Of a DNA stretch of 64,000 bases, positions 55,501 to 63,048 are shown one piece after another. A program made the translations under genes and the position numbers. Each line of letters starts with the position of its first letter. The stretch's first letter is position 1. The stretch covers positions 3,784,896-3,848,895 of the forward strand of contig OY282377.1 in the NCBI GenBank assembly GCA_958295785.1, in the 5' to 3' direction. The notes beneath the pieces are model-generated. The model saw only the letters and a program-made list of their open reading frames with translations. It did no database searches and was not told the DNA's origin. The DNA is from an uncultured Latescibacterota bacterium (GTDB taxonomy: Bacteria > Latescibacterota > UBA2968).

Positions 55501-56562
55501 GTCAAGCTGTGGGATGTGGCAACGAGACGGAACATCGCCACGCTAGGGCATTGGGGATGGGGTCAATTCAGTTCGAATGGGGTCAATTCCGTTTCGTTTT
55601 CACCCGATGGTAGCACCCTCGCTTCAGAGTCATCTCTAGAGGTCAAGTTGTGGGATGTGGCAACGAGACGGAACATCGCCACGCTTACAGGGCATACGTC
55701 TGATGTCAGTTCAGTTTCGTTTTCGCCCGATGGCAGAATCTTCGCTTCAGGGGCAGATGATGCCACGGCTCTGCTGTGGGATATGCAGGCAATCCTGCAA
55801 TCGCAACCTCAAGCCTTGGTGAAAATCTCAGGCGATAACCAGCAAGGGGCATCAGGGGAAGCACTGACGAACCCGTTTGTCGTTGAAGTGCGGGATAAAA
55901 ACGGTGTTGGGCTCGCTGGTTTTCCGGTTAGATTTACCGTCACCGCAGGCGGTGGGTCGCTCAGTGTCGAGACCTCGACGACCGATTCGAATGGTCACGC
56001 ACAGACGACCTTAACGCTGGGTGCTGTGGGCACGAACACGGTTTCAGCTTCTGTCGAAGGGGTTTCGCAACCCGTGACCTTCACTGCGGTGGTAGATTGG
56101 CTGCCGTCGTTTGGCGATTCGACAGTGATCGCCGCGCAACGCTACATCATCGGGGACAGCATCCGCGTGATCTTGCCGCAGGCAACCGGGGGCGATGGTC
56201 CCTTGGTCTATATCTTGTGGCCATCCCTGCCCAACGGATTGCGGTTCGCCCCGACCACGCGCATCATTTCCGGCACGCCGCGCAAGGTGCAGCCCGAGAC
56301 CAAATACACCTTGTCGGCACTGGACGCAGATGGCGATGTGGTCTCGCTAACCTTCACTCTTAAGGTGCAACAGCAACCGACCCCCGACTTCAACGGCGAT
56401 GGCCGGGTTGATTTTGCCGACTTTCTGTTGCTCACCGCGCAATTCGGATTGGGTCAAGGCGCCCCGGGCTATGACGCGCGGTACGATCTGGATGGCGATG
56501 GCACCATTGGCTTCGGCGATTTCCTGATATTCGGCAGTGCCTTTGGTCGGGAAGGGTCATAA
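52561..56562 (+). CDS. Secreted zinc-protease / WD40-propeller / dockerin protein, 14 blades
   Basis: 1333 residues. The signal peptide and first 130 or so residues are nearly identical to the protein at 31739. Metzincin-like HELGHAFGLRHD (H208, E209, H212, H218) with M227 (IMAYG). The seven-blade block of the relative is missing. An Ig-like domain (about 378-480), fourteen WD40 blades (about 487-1080), a second Ig-like domain, a He_PIG-type Ig domain (GDSIRVILPQ; LPNGLRFAPTTRIISGTP) and the C-terminal dockerin loops follow. Fourteen blades fit two seven-bladed propellers. Residues differ mainly just after the GH and before the WD of each blade. Confidence 0.85.
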   Translation: MNRFSIPTKLTACVFALLCLTSVGWASPQPSAEDNVHFCQVLDYEDMRARDSLYAARKQAFNLNVGEPRTVRMIYFLPNDRPFRAEVVDSMKTTIRQIQTFFRDQMRANGYGGMTFRFETDAGGNPMVHRVDGRYSDSHYLDNTSNTVLDEVGQAFDRSLNVYLIVVDNSIDRIGLGGVRRAGGVGGGGRNGGYGMVPGGFGWQTVAHELGHAFGLRHDFRSAAYIMAYGSRRYLLSACHAEFLSVHPYFNPYIPDGETPPPTVELISSPLYPAGSKNVSVRFRVSDPDGLHQVLLLVRTKEPHSAAGFLEVKACRGLNGERDAVVQFDYDGVIPSDGKTSLLNLDDYRIVAKAVDIFGNVERTTLEVTCGNCPITLAKISGDNQQGASGEALTNPFVVEVRDKNGVGLAGFPVRFTVTAGDGRLSGRFSGENATTDANGRAQSTLTLGDYSGTNTVEASGADRKVAFNAVGVGMPTPPIGSDYQTWHLPVGAIARLGKGRIEEVAFSPDGSLLAVASSIGIWLYDAATSRELALLTGHTSEVTSVSFSPDGSTLASGSNDRSVKLWDVATRRNIATLEGHSRSVRSVSFSPDGSTLASGSSDNTVKLWDVATRRNIATLEGHTDRVGSVSFSPDGSTLASGSWDRTVKLWDVATRQNIATLTGHTDRVGSVSFSPDGSTLASGSYGIVLLWDVATRQNIATLTGHTHRVSSVSFSPDGSTLASGSWDDTIKLWDVATRQNIATLTGHTHRVGSVSFSPDGSTLASGSYGIVLLWDLATRNVATRQNIGHSNEVLSVSFSPDGRILASGSWDRTVKLWDVATRRNIATLEGHSNEVLSVSFSPDGRILASGSWDRTVKLWDVATRRNIATLEGHSNGVNSVSFSPDGSTLASGASQEVKLWDVATRQNIATLTGHTDRVGSVSFSPDGSTLASGSWDRTVKLWDVATRRNIATLTGHTDLVLSVSFSPDGSTLASGSYREVKLWDVATRRNIATLGHWGWGQFSSNGVNSVSFSPDGSTLASESSLEVKLWDVATRRNIATLTGHTSDVSSVSFSPDGRIFASGADDATALLWDMQAILQSQPQALVKISGDNQQGASGEALTNPFVVEVRDKNGVGLAGFPVRFTVTAGGGSLSVETSTTDSNGHAQTTLTLGAVGTNTVSASVEGVSQPVTFTAVVDWLPSFGDSTVIAAQRYIIGDSIRVILPQATGGDGPLVYILWPSLPNGLRFAPTTRIISGTPRKVQPETKYTLSALDADGDVVSLTFTLKVQQQPTPDFNGDGRVDFADFLLLTAQFGLGQGAPGYDARYDLDGDGTIGFGDFLIFGSAFGREGS

Positions 56563-56646
56563 CCACGCCACTGGACACGCGATAGCCTCTACGCCGCACG
56601 CGATAAAAAGCGGTTTGTTGACGCTCTTTTGGAGAAAAAAACAAAA

Positions 56647-57730
56647 TTAGGACTTACGCAATCTCCATTGGAATATGAGGTACTTTGAGTTGTTGTCTCA
56701 AGAAGTCAGCCAGCCCTCGGTATTTGACTTGATAAATGGTTTGTCCTGTTTGATAGGCCACCTGCGCGAGTCGAATCCAAACGAACATCGCACACCCACT
56801 ATGATTTCGTACCATGCGTGCCAACCGACATGGACACTTTTCAAGCCCGGTCACCTGTTTGACTTCGCGGTGAAAGGGCTCAATTTTCCATCGTCTGTGA
56901 CACACCTGTTGTACCCCTGAAGAATCGTTTTGAGCATGGTCGTTGGTCACGACCTACGCCGTGCGTCTATCAGAAGACGCCCCCCGGAATAATTTCACTT
57001 TGTGGTCTTTGGGAAACCCTCTGATTTTAATTGACTTGCCTTGTTTGCGTTGCGCTTGAGTCCAAGTTAAGCTATCTACGCGCTGGTAGGGGGTTGTGCC
57101 TGCCGAATCGTCCACGCGCCGGTTCGTCTTGAGGGGACAATAATAGGTTTTTTGCATCTGCTCTCTGTGTCGCATGACCGTTTTGGTCGCATACCCACTG
57201 TCCATCAAGACCCCGGTAAAAGGGAGGCCCTTCTGATAGACCAACGCAGAGAGCATGTCCTTGAGAGGATCCAATTTGGTTTTGCCATCGTCTTGCGGGT
57301 CATAAATCCGATAGTCAATCAGCCAGAACCGATCCTCTTGCGGATGGACATAGACACATGTGACCCCCCCGATGCCATTGATGACGCCTTGGGCGTTGCC
57401 GCTCTATTGACGACGCACTCACGCGATCTTGCGTGCGTGGCGCTTGTCTAAAACCGGGTCATCAAAGATCACATCGCCTTTGGGCGTCAACGCGATGTGG
57501 TCTTTGACGTGTTCCCACACCAAGCGGGGGGGATACGCTCACCGGCGAGATAGCGGTTGATCCTATCATGACTGAACCCTTCGCTATGGTCGGCGAAAGG
57601 GGTCAGGGTATCGTTGAGGGGACGGCTAAGCAGATACTGACAGTCATCCAAACGCGTCGGGTGGCGCATTGACACCTCCTCAAAGTGATAAATTTTACGG
57701 AATTGCACCCTTTTTTAACGTAAGTCCTAA
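56647..57730. mobile_element. Defective DDE transposon (IS4/IS701-like), about 1.08 kb
   Basis: Terminal inverted repeats TTAGGACTTACG (56647-56658) and CGTAAGTCCTAA (57719-57730). It holds a minus-strand transposase remnant. The right end abuts a 5'-truncated antitoxin-like gene, so the insertion probably broke that gene. No clear target duplication is seen. Confidence 0.75.
56654..57708 (-). pseudogene. IS4/IS701-like transposase, disrupted
   Basis: Reading from 57708: an N-terminal SHDRINRYLAGERIPP, a first aspartate in VIFDDPVLDK and a second in GVLMDSGYATKTVM, then the catalytic glutamate region RWKIEPFHREVKQVTGLEKC and a tail QTIYQVKYRGLADFLRQQLK. The frame changes between 57487 and 57274, and a TAG at about 56951-56953 interrupts it before VVTNDHAQN. 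It cannot make a full enzyme. Confidence 0.75.
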
Positions 57731-57732
57731 AA

Positions 57733-57962
57733 ATGTCTGATCTGTGGCGTGAAACATTCGTCGAGAAGCGCGTTCTGTATAGCCTTGAAGTACAAGGGCG
57801 GCTCGTCACCATTGAAAATGTCCCTACGCGAGTCAATGTTGAGTCGGGGAAAAATTCTTTTTTTTAGAAACTGTCGAGCGTTTGCAACAAGCGGTTTGGG
57901 GCCACTGTCAACCCGTTCGCACCATCGAGACGCCCGTGTATGAGTACGCCGAATTAGCCTAA
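57733..57962 (+). pseudogene. YgiT/MqsA-like antitoxin remnant
   Basis: From ATG 57733 one frame reads LYSLEVQGRLVTIENVPTRV then NVESGK. After a one-base break at GGGGAAAAA (57846-57854) another frame continues ETVERLQQAVWGHCQPVRTI and ends ETPVYEYAELA. This matches the linker and C-terminal part of zinc-finger YgiT-type proteins. The N-terminal CxxC fingers are missing, apparently removed by the transposon to the left. Confidence 0.5.
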
Positions 57963-58059
57963 CAGGACAAGCGAGTAACAGGGAATCGAATCTTCCCTCC
58001 CCGTTCCGCAGATTCGCTGGGATGGGTCAACCCCCAACCCCAACACACTGGAGAAAACG

Positions 58060-59541
58060 ATGAACAAACGAATTGCATTCACAGGTCTGAGGATCCATGC
58101 TTACACCCGGTCAGCACAGGCATTGATGATCGCCCTTACATTGCTGGTCTTTGTGGGGCGGATTTCTGCCGGTCCCCATTTTGAAAACGCGACCTCAAGC
58201 ACTGAAATCGCGCCGACAAACAAGACCACGTTTCAAGGCACGCCCGACTTTGATGGCAGTGGCACGGTTGATTTTGCCGACTTTCTCATTTTTGCCTCTG
58301 TTTTTGGAACAACTGCATCGGATTCCGGTTTTCATGTATCGGCGGATTTGAATGGCGATGGTGCGGTAGGGTTTGCAGATTTTCTAATTTTTGTCCGCTA
58401 CTATGGAGCAATGGTATCTGAAAATAGTCCATCCATACCAGGATTGGTTATTACCTCTGGCCCCAATGTCAATGCTGTTCTGTCTTTGGATATTGATGCC
58501 AGCAATAATAAAATGGATGATGGTAATACATCGGGCACTGTTGCGGGTGCTGGTACCGATATTGTCGTCGAGGTGTTTGTCAATGGGTTAGCAGGTCCAA
58601 TTATCGGTGGCGAGTTATCCTTTGATACGGATATGCTGACAGTCAAAGGTGCGGTGGTTACTACAGGGTTAAATATCTTTGGGACTATCGCCAAAACCAC
58701 CACTCTTGGCGGTTTTCCGCCTGGTGTTTCTCTAACCAATGGCTATTTGGCAACTATTACGTTTACGACTGCTTCTGATGTAACAGGTACCGAGTTCACA
58801 GTTAGTGCCAGTATGAATGTGGCTGATGGTACAAATATTGGTCAGATTAATATGATTGTTGCGTCTGCGCCCTTGACTTTTAACACCACCTCGCCTCCCT
58901 CGCCTCCCTTGCCTCCCTTGCCTCCCTTTTCACTTTCTTTGGATGGAGATGGCGCAGCGGGCGATCAAGCGGTGACAACGCTCGATATTTCACCCGGGTC
59001 GGTTGCGACCATTCAGGTCTTTGGCAGAGGGATTCGGCAGGCCACCGGCATTTCTGCGCGTTTTGAATACGATTCAGTGCAGGTGGCTTACGAGGACTTT
59101 GACGCGGGCGGTGTTCTGCCAAATGCACAGGTGCTTGACGTGCCTTCAACGAATCCAACGGCTGTCGAGATCAATCTCGTATCTTTTGGCGGGCAAGCCA
59201 CCGCCGATAGCGGCATGGTGGGCAATATTCGCTTTCGCACAATGAGCGCGTTTTCCGGTACGACGCTTCGGTTGGTGCATGCGGAGCTCGGCCGAGGAAC
59301 GCAACGCGAGCGCGTGACGTTTGCCGATACCCACATCACCTTACAACCCGCGGCACTGACGCCCGACTTCAACGGCGATGGCCGGGTTGATTTCACCGAC
59401 TTTCTGTTGTTCACCGCGCAATTCGGATTGCGTCAAGGCAACCCGGGCTATGACGCACGGTACGATCTGGATGGCGATGACGCCATTGGCTTCGGCGATT
59501 TCCTGATATTCGGCAGTGCCTTTGATCGGGAAGGATCATAA
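58060..59541 (+). CDS. Secreted protein with dockerin loops at both ends and cohesin-like domains
   Basis: 493 residues with an N-terminal signal (ALMIALTLLVFVGRISAG). A first calcium-loop pair, DFDGSGTVDFADF and DLNGDGAVGFADF, is followed by two beta-rich cohesin-like domains (IVVEVFVNGLAGPIIGGELS; IQVFGRGIRQATGISARFEY) separated by a PPSPPLPPLPP linker. The C-terminal pair DFNGDGRVDFTDF and DLDGDDAIGFGDF is almost the same as in the WD40 giants. A protein with both cohesin- and dockerin-like parts could scaffold the WD40 proteins at the cell surface. Confidence 0.78.
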   Translation: MNKRIAFTGLRIHAYTRSAQALMIALTLLVFVGRISAGPHFENATSSTEIAPTNKTTFQGTPDFDGSGTVDFADFLIFASVFGTTASDSGFHVSADLNGDGAVGFADFLIFVRYYGAMVSENSPSIPGLVITSGPNVNAVLSLDIDASNNKMDDGNTSGTVAGAGTDIVVEVFVNGLAGPIIGGELSFDTDMLTVKGAVVTTGLNIFGTIAKTTTLGGFPPGVSLTNGYLATITFTTASDVTGTEFTVSASMNVADGTNIGQINMIVASAPLTFNTTSPPSPPLPPLPPFSLSLDGDGAAGDQAVTTLDISPGSVATIQVFGRGIRQATGISARFEYDSVQVAYEDFDAGGVLPNAQVLDVPSTNPTAVEINLVSFGGQATADSGMVGNIRFRTMSAFSGTTLRLVHAELGRGTQRERVTFADTHITLQPAALTPDFNGDGRVDFTDFLLFTAQFGLRQGNPGYDARYDLDGDDAIGFGDFLIFGSAFDREGS

Positions 59542-59657
59542 CCGCGCCACCGAACACGCGATAGCCTCTACGCCGCACGCCATAAAAAGCGATTTGTTGA
59601 CGCTCTTTTGGCGTTGAATATATTGTTTTGAAGCACTCTGCGCTGGTGGTCAAAAAA
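59542..59657. repeat. Trailer repeat after dockerin tail, short form
   Basis: Matches 31444-31558 and 36119-36230 up to GCGCTGGTGGTCA, then joins directly to a truncated copy of repeat A. The RDSLYAAR-like codons are again present. Confidence 0.7.
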
Positions 59658-59898
59658 GCTGGCACAGCGCAAATCGCTTTTGTAGTAGTACGCCATGCGT
59701 TGGCCTGCAAGGTGGGTTGCAAGATGGCTGTCGGTTGCGAGACGGCCTTGCGCGCTGTGCGTGATGGTTTTATCGGAGGGTCTTTTGGGATGGCATTTTT
59801 GCAATGGCTTCTCTGAATGACTGAGTAAGGTCAAGGGAGATCGCTTGCTGGCAACATATCGCATCACATGAGGTCAATAGAAAATCAATTTATATTAC
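59658..59898 (+). repeat. MITE-like dispersed repeat A, 5'-truncated copy 3
   Basis: Begins GCTGGCACAGCGCAAATCGC and runs to the end GAAAATCAATTTATATTAC. It corresponds to the right half of copy 2 (50530-50762). The left half is missing at the junction with the dockerin trailer. Confidence 0.72.
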
Positions 59899-59912
59899 AG
59901 TTTCAAAACGCC

Positions 59913-59955
59913 AAAGGACTGCACATCAATCGAGATGTACAGTCCTTTTGTTTTT
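59913..59955 (+). terminator. Rho-independent terminator
   Basis: AAAGGACTG-C-ACATC pairs with GATGT-A-CAGTCCTTT across a six-base loop, one mismatch, then TTTTGTTTTT. It is the first good terminator after the dockerin gene. From 59956 to 60096 only repeat-like GC-rich DNA is seen. Confidence 0.75.
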
Positions 59956-60096
59956 CGAAGATGTTTTAATTTTTTGGACCTACCCTCTACTCCCATTACG
60001 CGCTCCGCTCGTTGTAGGCGACGCCTGTGCCTACGAGGCAGGTAGCCCCTCCCCGTTGCCGTTTTAACAGCTTCTTAGCCTGTTGTCGTCCACACC

Positions 60097-60990
60097 CTAA
60101 TCATCTCGCCCTGGGAAAGTCAACTCGGCAACGCCCGATTTGTCCAAGTCGCCCTTGCCTTTTTCCGTCATCAGATCAAATTGGGCCTTTGTCGCTTTTG
60201 CCAGTGGAAGATTGAGCCCCGCGTCTTCGGCCAATGCGAGGGCGATCCCCGAATCTTTGGCCGCGTGATCTGCGGAGAAATAGCACTCGTGGTCGCGGTT
60301 GAGCATATCCTCGCCATCGGTTTCGAGCACGCGGGAATTTGCCCCGGTTTGTGCAAACACTTCCATGAGCACGTTCAAATCCAGGCCGAGCGCGGCGCCC
60401 AAGCCCAAACCTTCTGCCAGCCCCGCGGTGTTGATATTCATAACCATATTGACGAGGGCTTTGACCTGAGCGGCCCGCCCCGCCTCGCCGATATAGATCA
60501 AATTTGTACTCATAGATTCGAGAATCGGACGCGCCTGCTCAAAGACCGCACGCACGCCGCCGCACATCAAATAGAGCGTGCCTTCCCGCGCTTGGGTAAT
60601 GCTGCTGGCCATGCACCCTTCCAAACTGCTCGCGCCCGCCCGTTCGGCGAGGCGTTCAATATCTACGTGAACCCGCGGCGCGACGGTCGCGCAGTTGATA
60701 AACACCTTGCCCTGAGCACCTTGCAACAAACTGTCGCCGCATTCAGAATAAATGCTCCGCATCGCGTCGTCGTCTGTCACCACCGTGATAATATAGTCTG
60801 CCGAAGCCGTCACTTCGGCGAGTTCTGTGTGCGCCCGGGCACCGACCTCGCTGGCAATTCCCAACGCAGTCTCGAATTGAACGTCATAAACAGCCACAAC
60901 CGAAAACCCATCGTCGTTGAGATGGCGCGCAATATTCGCGCCCATTCGTCCCACACCGACGATGCCGATCTCGCAATCTGAATTTGCCAT
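60097..60990 (-). CDS. 3-hydroxyisobutyrate dehydrogenase-family oxidoreductase
   Basis: 297 residues. NAD(P) loop GIVGVGRMGANIARHL, the substrate-site region INCATVAPRVHVDIERLAE, and the catalytic lysine in GRAAQVKALVNMVMNINTAG. The beta-hydroxyacid dehydrogenase family covers 3-hydroxyisobutyrate, tartronate semialdehyde and related acids; which one is not clear. Full length. Confidence 0.88.
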   Translation of the reverse strand: MANSDCEIGIVGVGRMGANIARHLNDDGFSVVAVYDVQFETALGIASEVGARAHTELAEVTASADYIITVVTDDDAMRSIYSECGDSLLQGAQGKVFINCATVAPRVHVDIERLAERAGASSLEGCMASSITQAREGTLYLMCGGVRAVFEQARPILESMSTNLIYIGEAGRAAQVKALVNMVMNINTAGLAEGLGLGAALGLDLNVLMEVFAQTGANSRVLETDGEDMLNRDHECYFSADHAAKDSGIALALAEDAGLNLPLAKATKAQFDLMTEKGKGDLDKSGVAELTFPGRDD

Positions 60991-61079
60991 ATTTGCCTCA
61001 ATGAGTTAAGGATGAAAAAATTTTGACTGGCAATATAGTTTTCACAACGCCGACCTGTCAAGCGCCATTCAGAATCCGC

Positions 61080-62012
61080 TTACTTGGCCTTGGCCAAACG
61101 CTCGAGCACGAGCACGAGCACCAGCCCGAAAAGCGCGAGGCCCAGCGCACCTATCGCTTCGCCCGTCCACGCCTCTGGCAACGCATTCACCTGAACCAAG
61201 GGCACTTCCTTGCCGCGCCGGTTGACCATCGTTTCTATCATCTCTTTCCACGGCCAAATTTTCCTGAGCGACCCCAGCATCAACCCGGTCAACAGCGCGA
61301 TAGTCAAATCGTGGTAGCGTTGAAGAAACCAGCCCAGAACGCGCGCAAAAGCCATCAGCCCAACCACAGCACCCGCGCCAAAGAGGCCGATGACAAACAG
61401 ATCGCGCGTATTGACCGCGTTCAAGATATAAGCGTATTGCCCGAGCAAGACCAACACAAAGGACCCCGAAATGCCCGGCAAGATCATCGCGCAAATCGCA
61501 ACCACAGCCGAACAAAAAATATACGGCGGACTGTGCGGCATTTCAACCGGCGCCAATCCGACCAGAAAATACGCGCCCAGTGCGGCGCCAACAGCCCCCA
61601 AAAGCGTCCGCCAATGCCATTGCGAAACGCGCCTTCCCACCGTATAAACAGATGCCAACACCAGCCCAAAGAAAAAGGACCACAGGAAAACAGGCTCGTT
61701 TACCAGCAGATAGGTAATCGCACGCGACAGGGAAAAAATCGCCAAGAGAATCCCCATGAGCAGGGCGCACAAAAAAGGCCAGCGCACGTAAGCGAGCAGT
61801 TCTTTGATCCGAAATCCCATCAAAAGCCGCAAAGCCCGTGCATCAAAAGATCGAATTGACAAAATCAGTTCTTCATAGATGCCCGTGATCAGCGCCATCG
61901 TGCCGCCCGACACGCCGGGCACAACATCGGCTGATCCCATGCACACGCCCCTGAGCGCGATGCCGAGATAGCTTTTCAAAGACCGGTTTGGACGGTGTCC
62001 CATATTTTTCAT
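61080..62012 (-). CDS. DUF368 membrane protein (PopT-type undecaprenyl phosphate transporter)
   Basis: 310 residues from ATG 62012, AAGGAGAG upstream. Starts with the family signature GIALRGVCMGSADVVPGVSG GTMA and a matching second half ILPGISGSFVLVLLGQY, typical of the inverted-repeat fold. About eight to nine membrane helices. Members of DUF368 have been shown to recycle undecaprenyl phosphate across the membrane for wall synthesis. It is 89 bases beyond the HIBADH gene start, on the same strand. Confidence 0.88.
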   Translation of the reverse strand: MKNMGHRPNRSLKSYLGIALRGVCMGSADVVPGVSGGTMALITGIYEELILSIRSFDARALRLLMGFRIKELLAYVRWPFLCALLMGILLAIFSLSRAITYLLVNEPVFLWSFFFGLVLASVYTVGRRVSQWHWRTLLGAVGAALGAYFLVGLAPVEMPHSPPYIFCSAVVAICAMILPGISGSFVLVLLGQYAYILNAVNTRDLFVIGLFGAGAVVGLMAFARVLGWFLQRYHDLTIALLTGLMLGSLRKIWPWKEMIETMVNRRGKEVPLVQVNALPEAWTGEAIGALGLALFGLVLVLVLERLAKAK

Positions 62013-62307
62013 TGCAAATGCTCTCCTTGGACGAATCTGCGGAACGGGTACAACTGGTCGTTTCGCCGTTGCGCGTTGTACTGTACAAAATACAAAACGC
62101 CACAGCACGCCAGAATATAGAAAGGGAACCCTCCGGAAACAACAGCGACGTCTAGGCCGCACGCCATCCCCCAATCCCCGTTGCAGTTTTGAGACAACTT
62201 CTCAAATTGGTTTGTTCTTGACAAAGCCAAAATTCCTGTTTTATTCTTCACGACAAGATGTGGTCATTTTGCTTTGCCCGCTATCGACGTTTTGACAGGA
62301 GATTCCT

Positions 62308-62817
62308 ATGGTTCGCACATCTATCACACTCATTTTTTGCGCCTTGCTGATCGGTTGCAGCGACGATACCCAATACCAAGCCGAACTTCGCGGAACCTGG
62401 TTTTTGGAATCGCGCAAAATCGCCCCGGATGAAATCGTCCAGAGTCCCAAAATCAGCGGCCTCATCGAATGGTTTCCAACAGCGCCCAACCAAGCGCAAG
62501 TCCATCTTTCCGTGACGGACAACAGACAGAGCATTCGGGTTATCGACCGCAGGTATGATCTTCAGGACGCGGCATTTACCTATCAATCCAAACTCAGAAT
62601 TGGATCCGTGTCAGAGCAGATCTCCGATGACATGTACGACACGACACCTCAAGAAGGCACCGGGCAAATCACCTCTGACGATGCGCGCGTCACCCTCACC
62701 CACGACAATGGAACGCAGTTTGAATTTATCGGCCCGCAACTCACTGTCACCTATCCAAATGGCGTGGTCGATACGTGGAAACTCAACAAAGACCAGAAAG
62801 GCGTGTTGGCAAAATAA
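62308..62817 (+). CDS. Putative lipoprotein, 169 aa
   Basis: ATG 62308 follows CAGGAGA. Signal with lipobox LLIGC; mature part LRGTWFLESRKIAPDEIV with beta-rich pattern, resembling small lipocalin-like or DUF-type lipoproteins. No firm family. Located 227 bases before the binding-protein gene; the gap holds no convincing gene. Confidence 0.68.
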   Translation: MVRTSITLIFCALLIGCSDDTQYQAELRGTWFLESRKIAPDEIVQSPKISGLIEWFPTAPNQAQVHLSVTDNRQSIRVIDRRYDLQDAAFTYQSKLRIGSVSEQISDDMYDTTPQEGTGQITSDDARVTLTHDNGTQFEFIGPQLTVTYPNGVVDTWKLNKDQKGVLAK

Positions 62818-63048
62818 AACGGGAGATCACTTTCTCAACGCGATTCAAACCGCGCCAGCGCGCATGCCCATGAACCCCTTCAAAAGGAGCAAACAATGGC
62901 AACATTCTCGACGCCGTCAATCTGAACAACCTCGATGACTGGACGGCGTTTCGCGCCCAACTGAAAAGCCAAACAGTCGTCTATTTCGATCAAAATCTCA
63001 GAATGCACATTCTCTATTCTGGGATTTTTTTAAGCAAAGGAGATTGTA

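Noticed and set aside
62885-63048. Open stretch reading ILDAVNLNNLDDWTAFRAQL before the binding-protein gene
   Set aside because: No start codon or ribosome site in that frame and no family recognised; possibly a gene remnant but not supportable.
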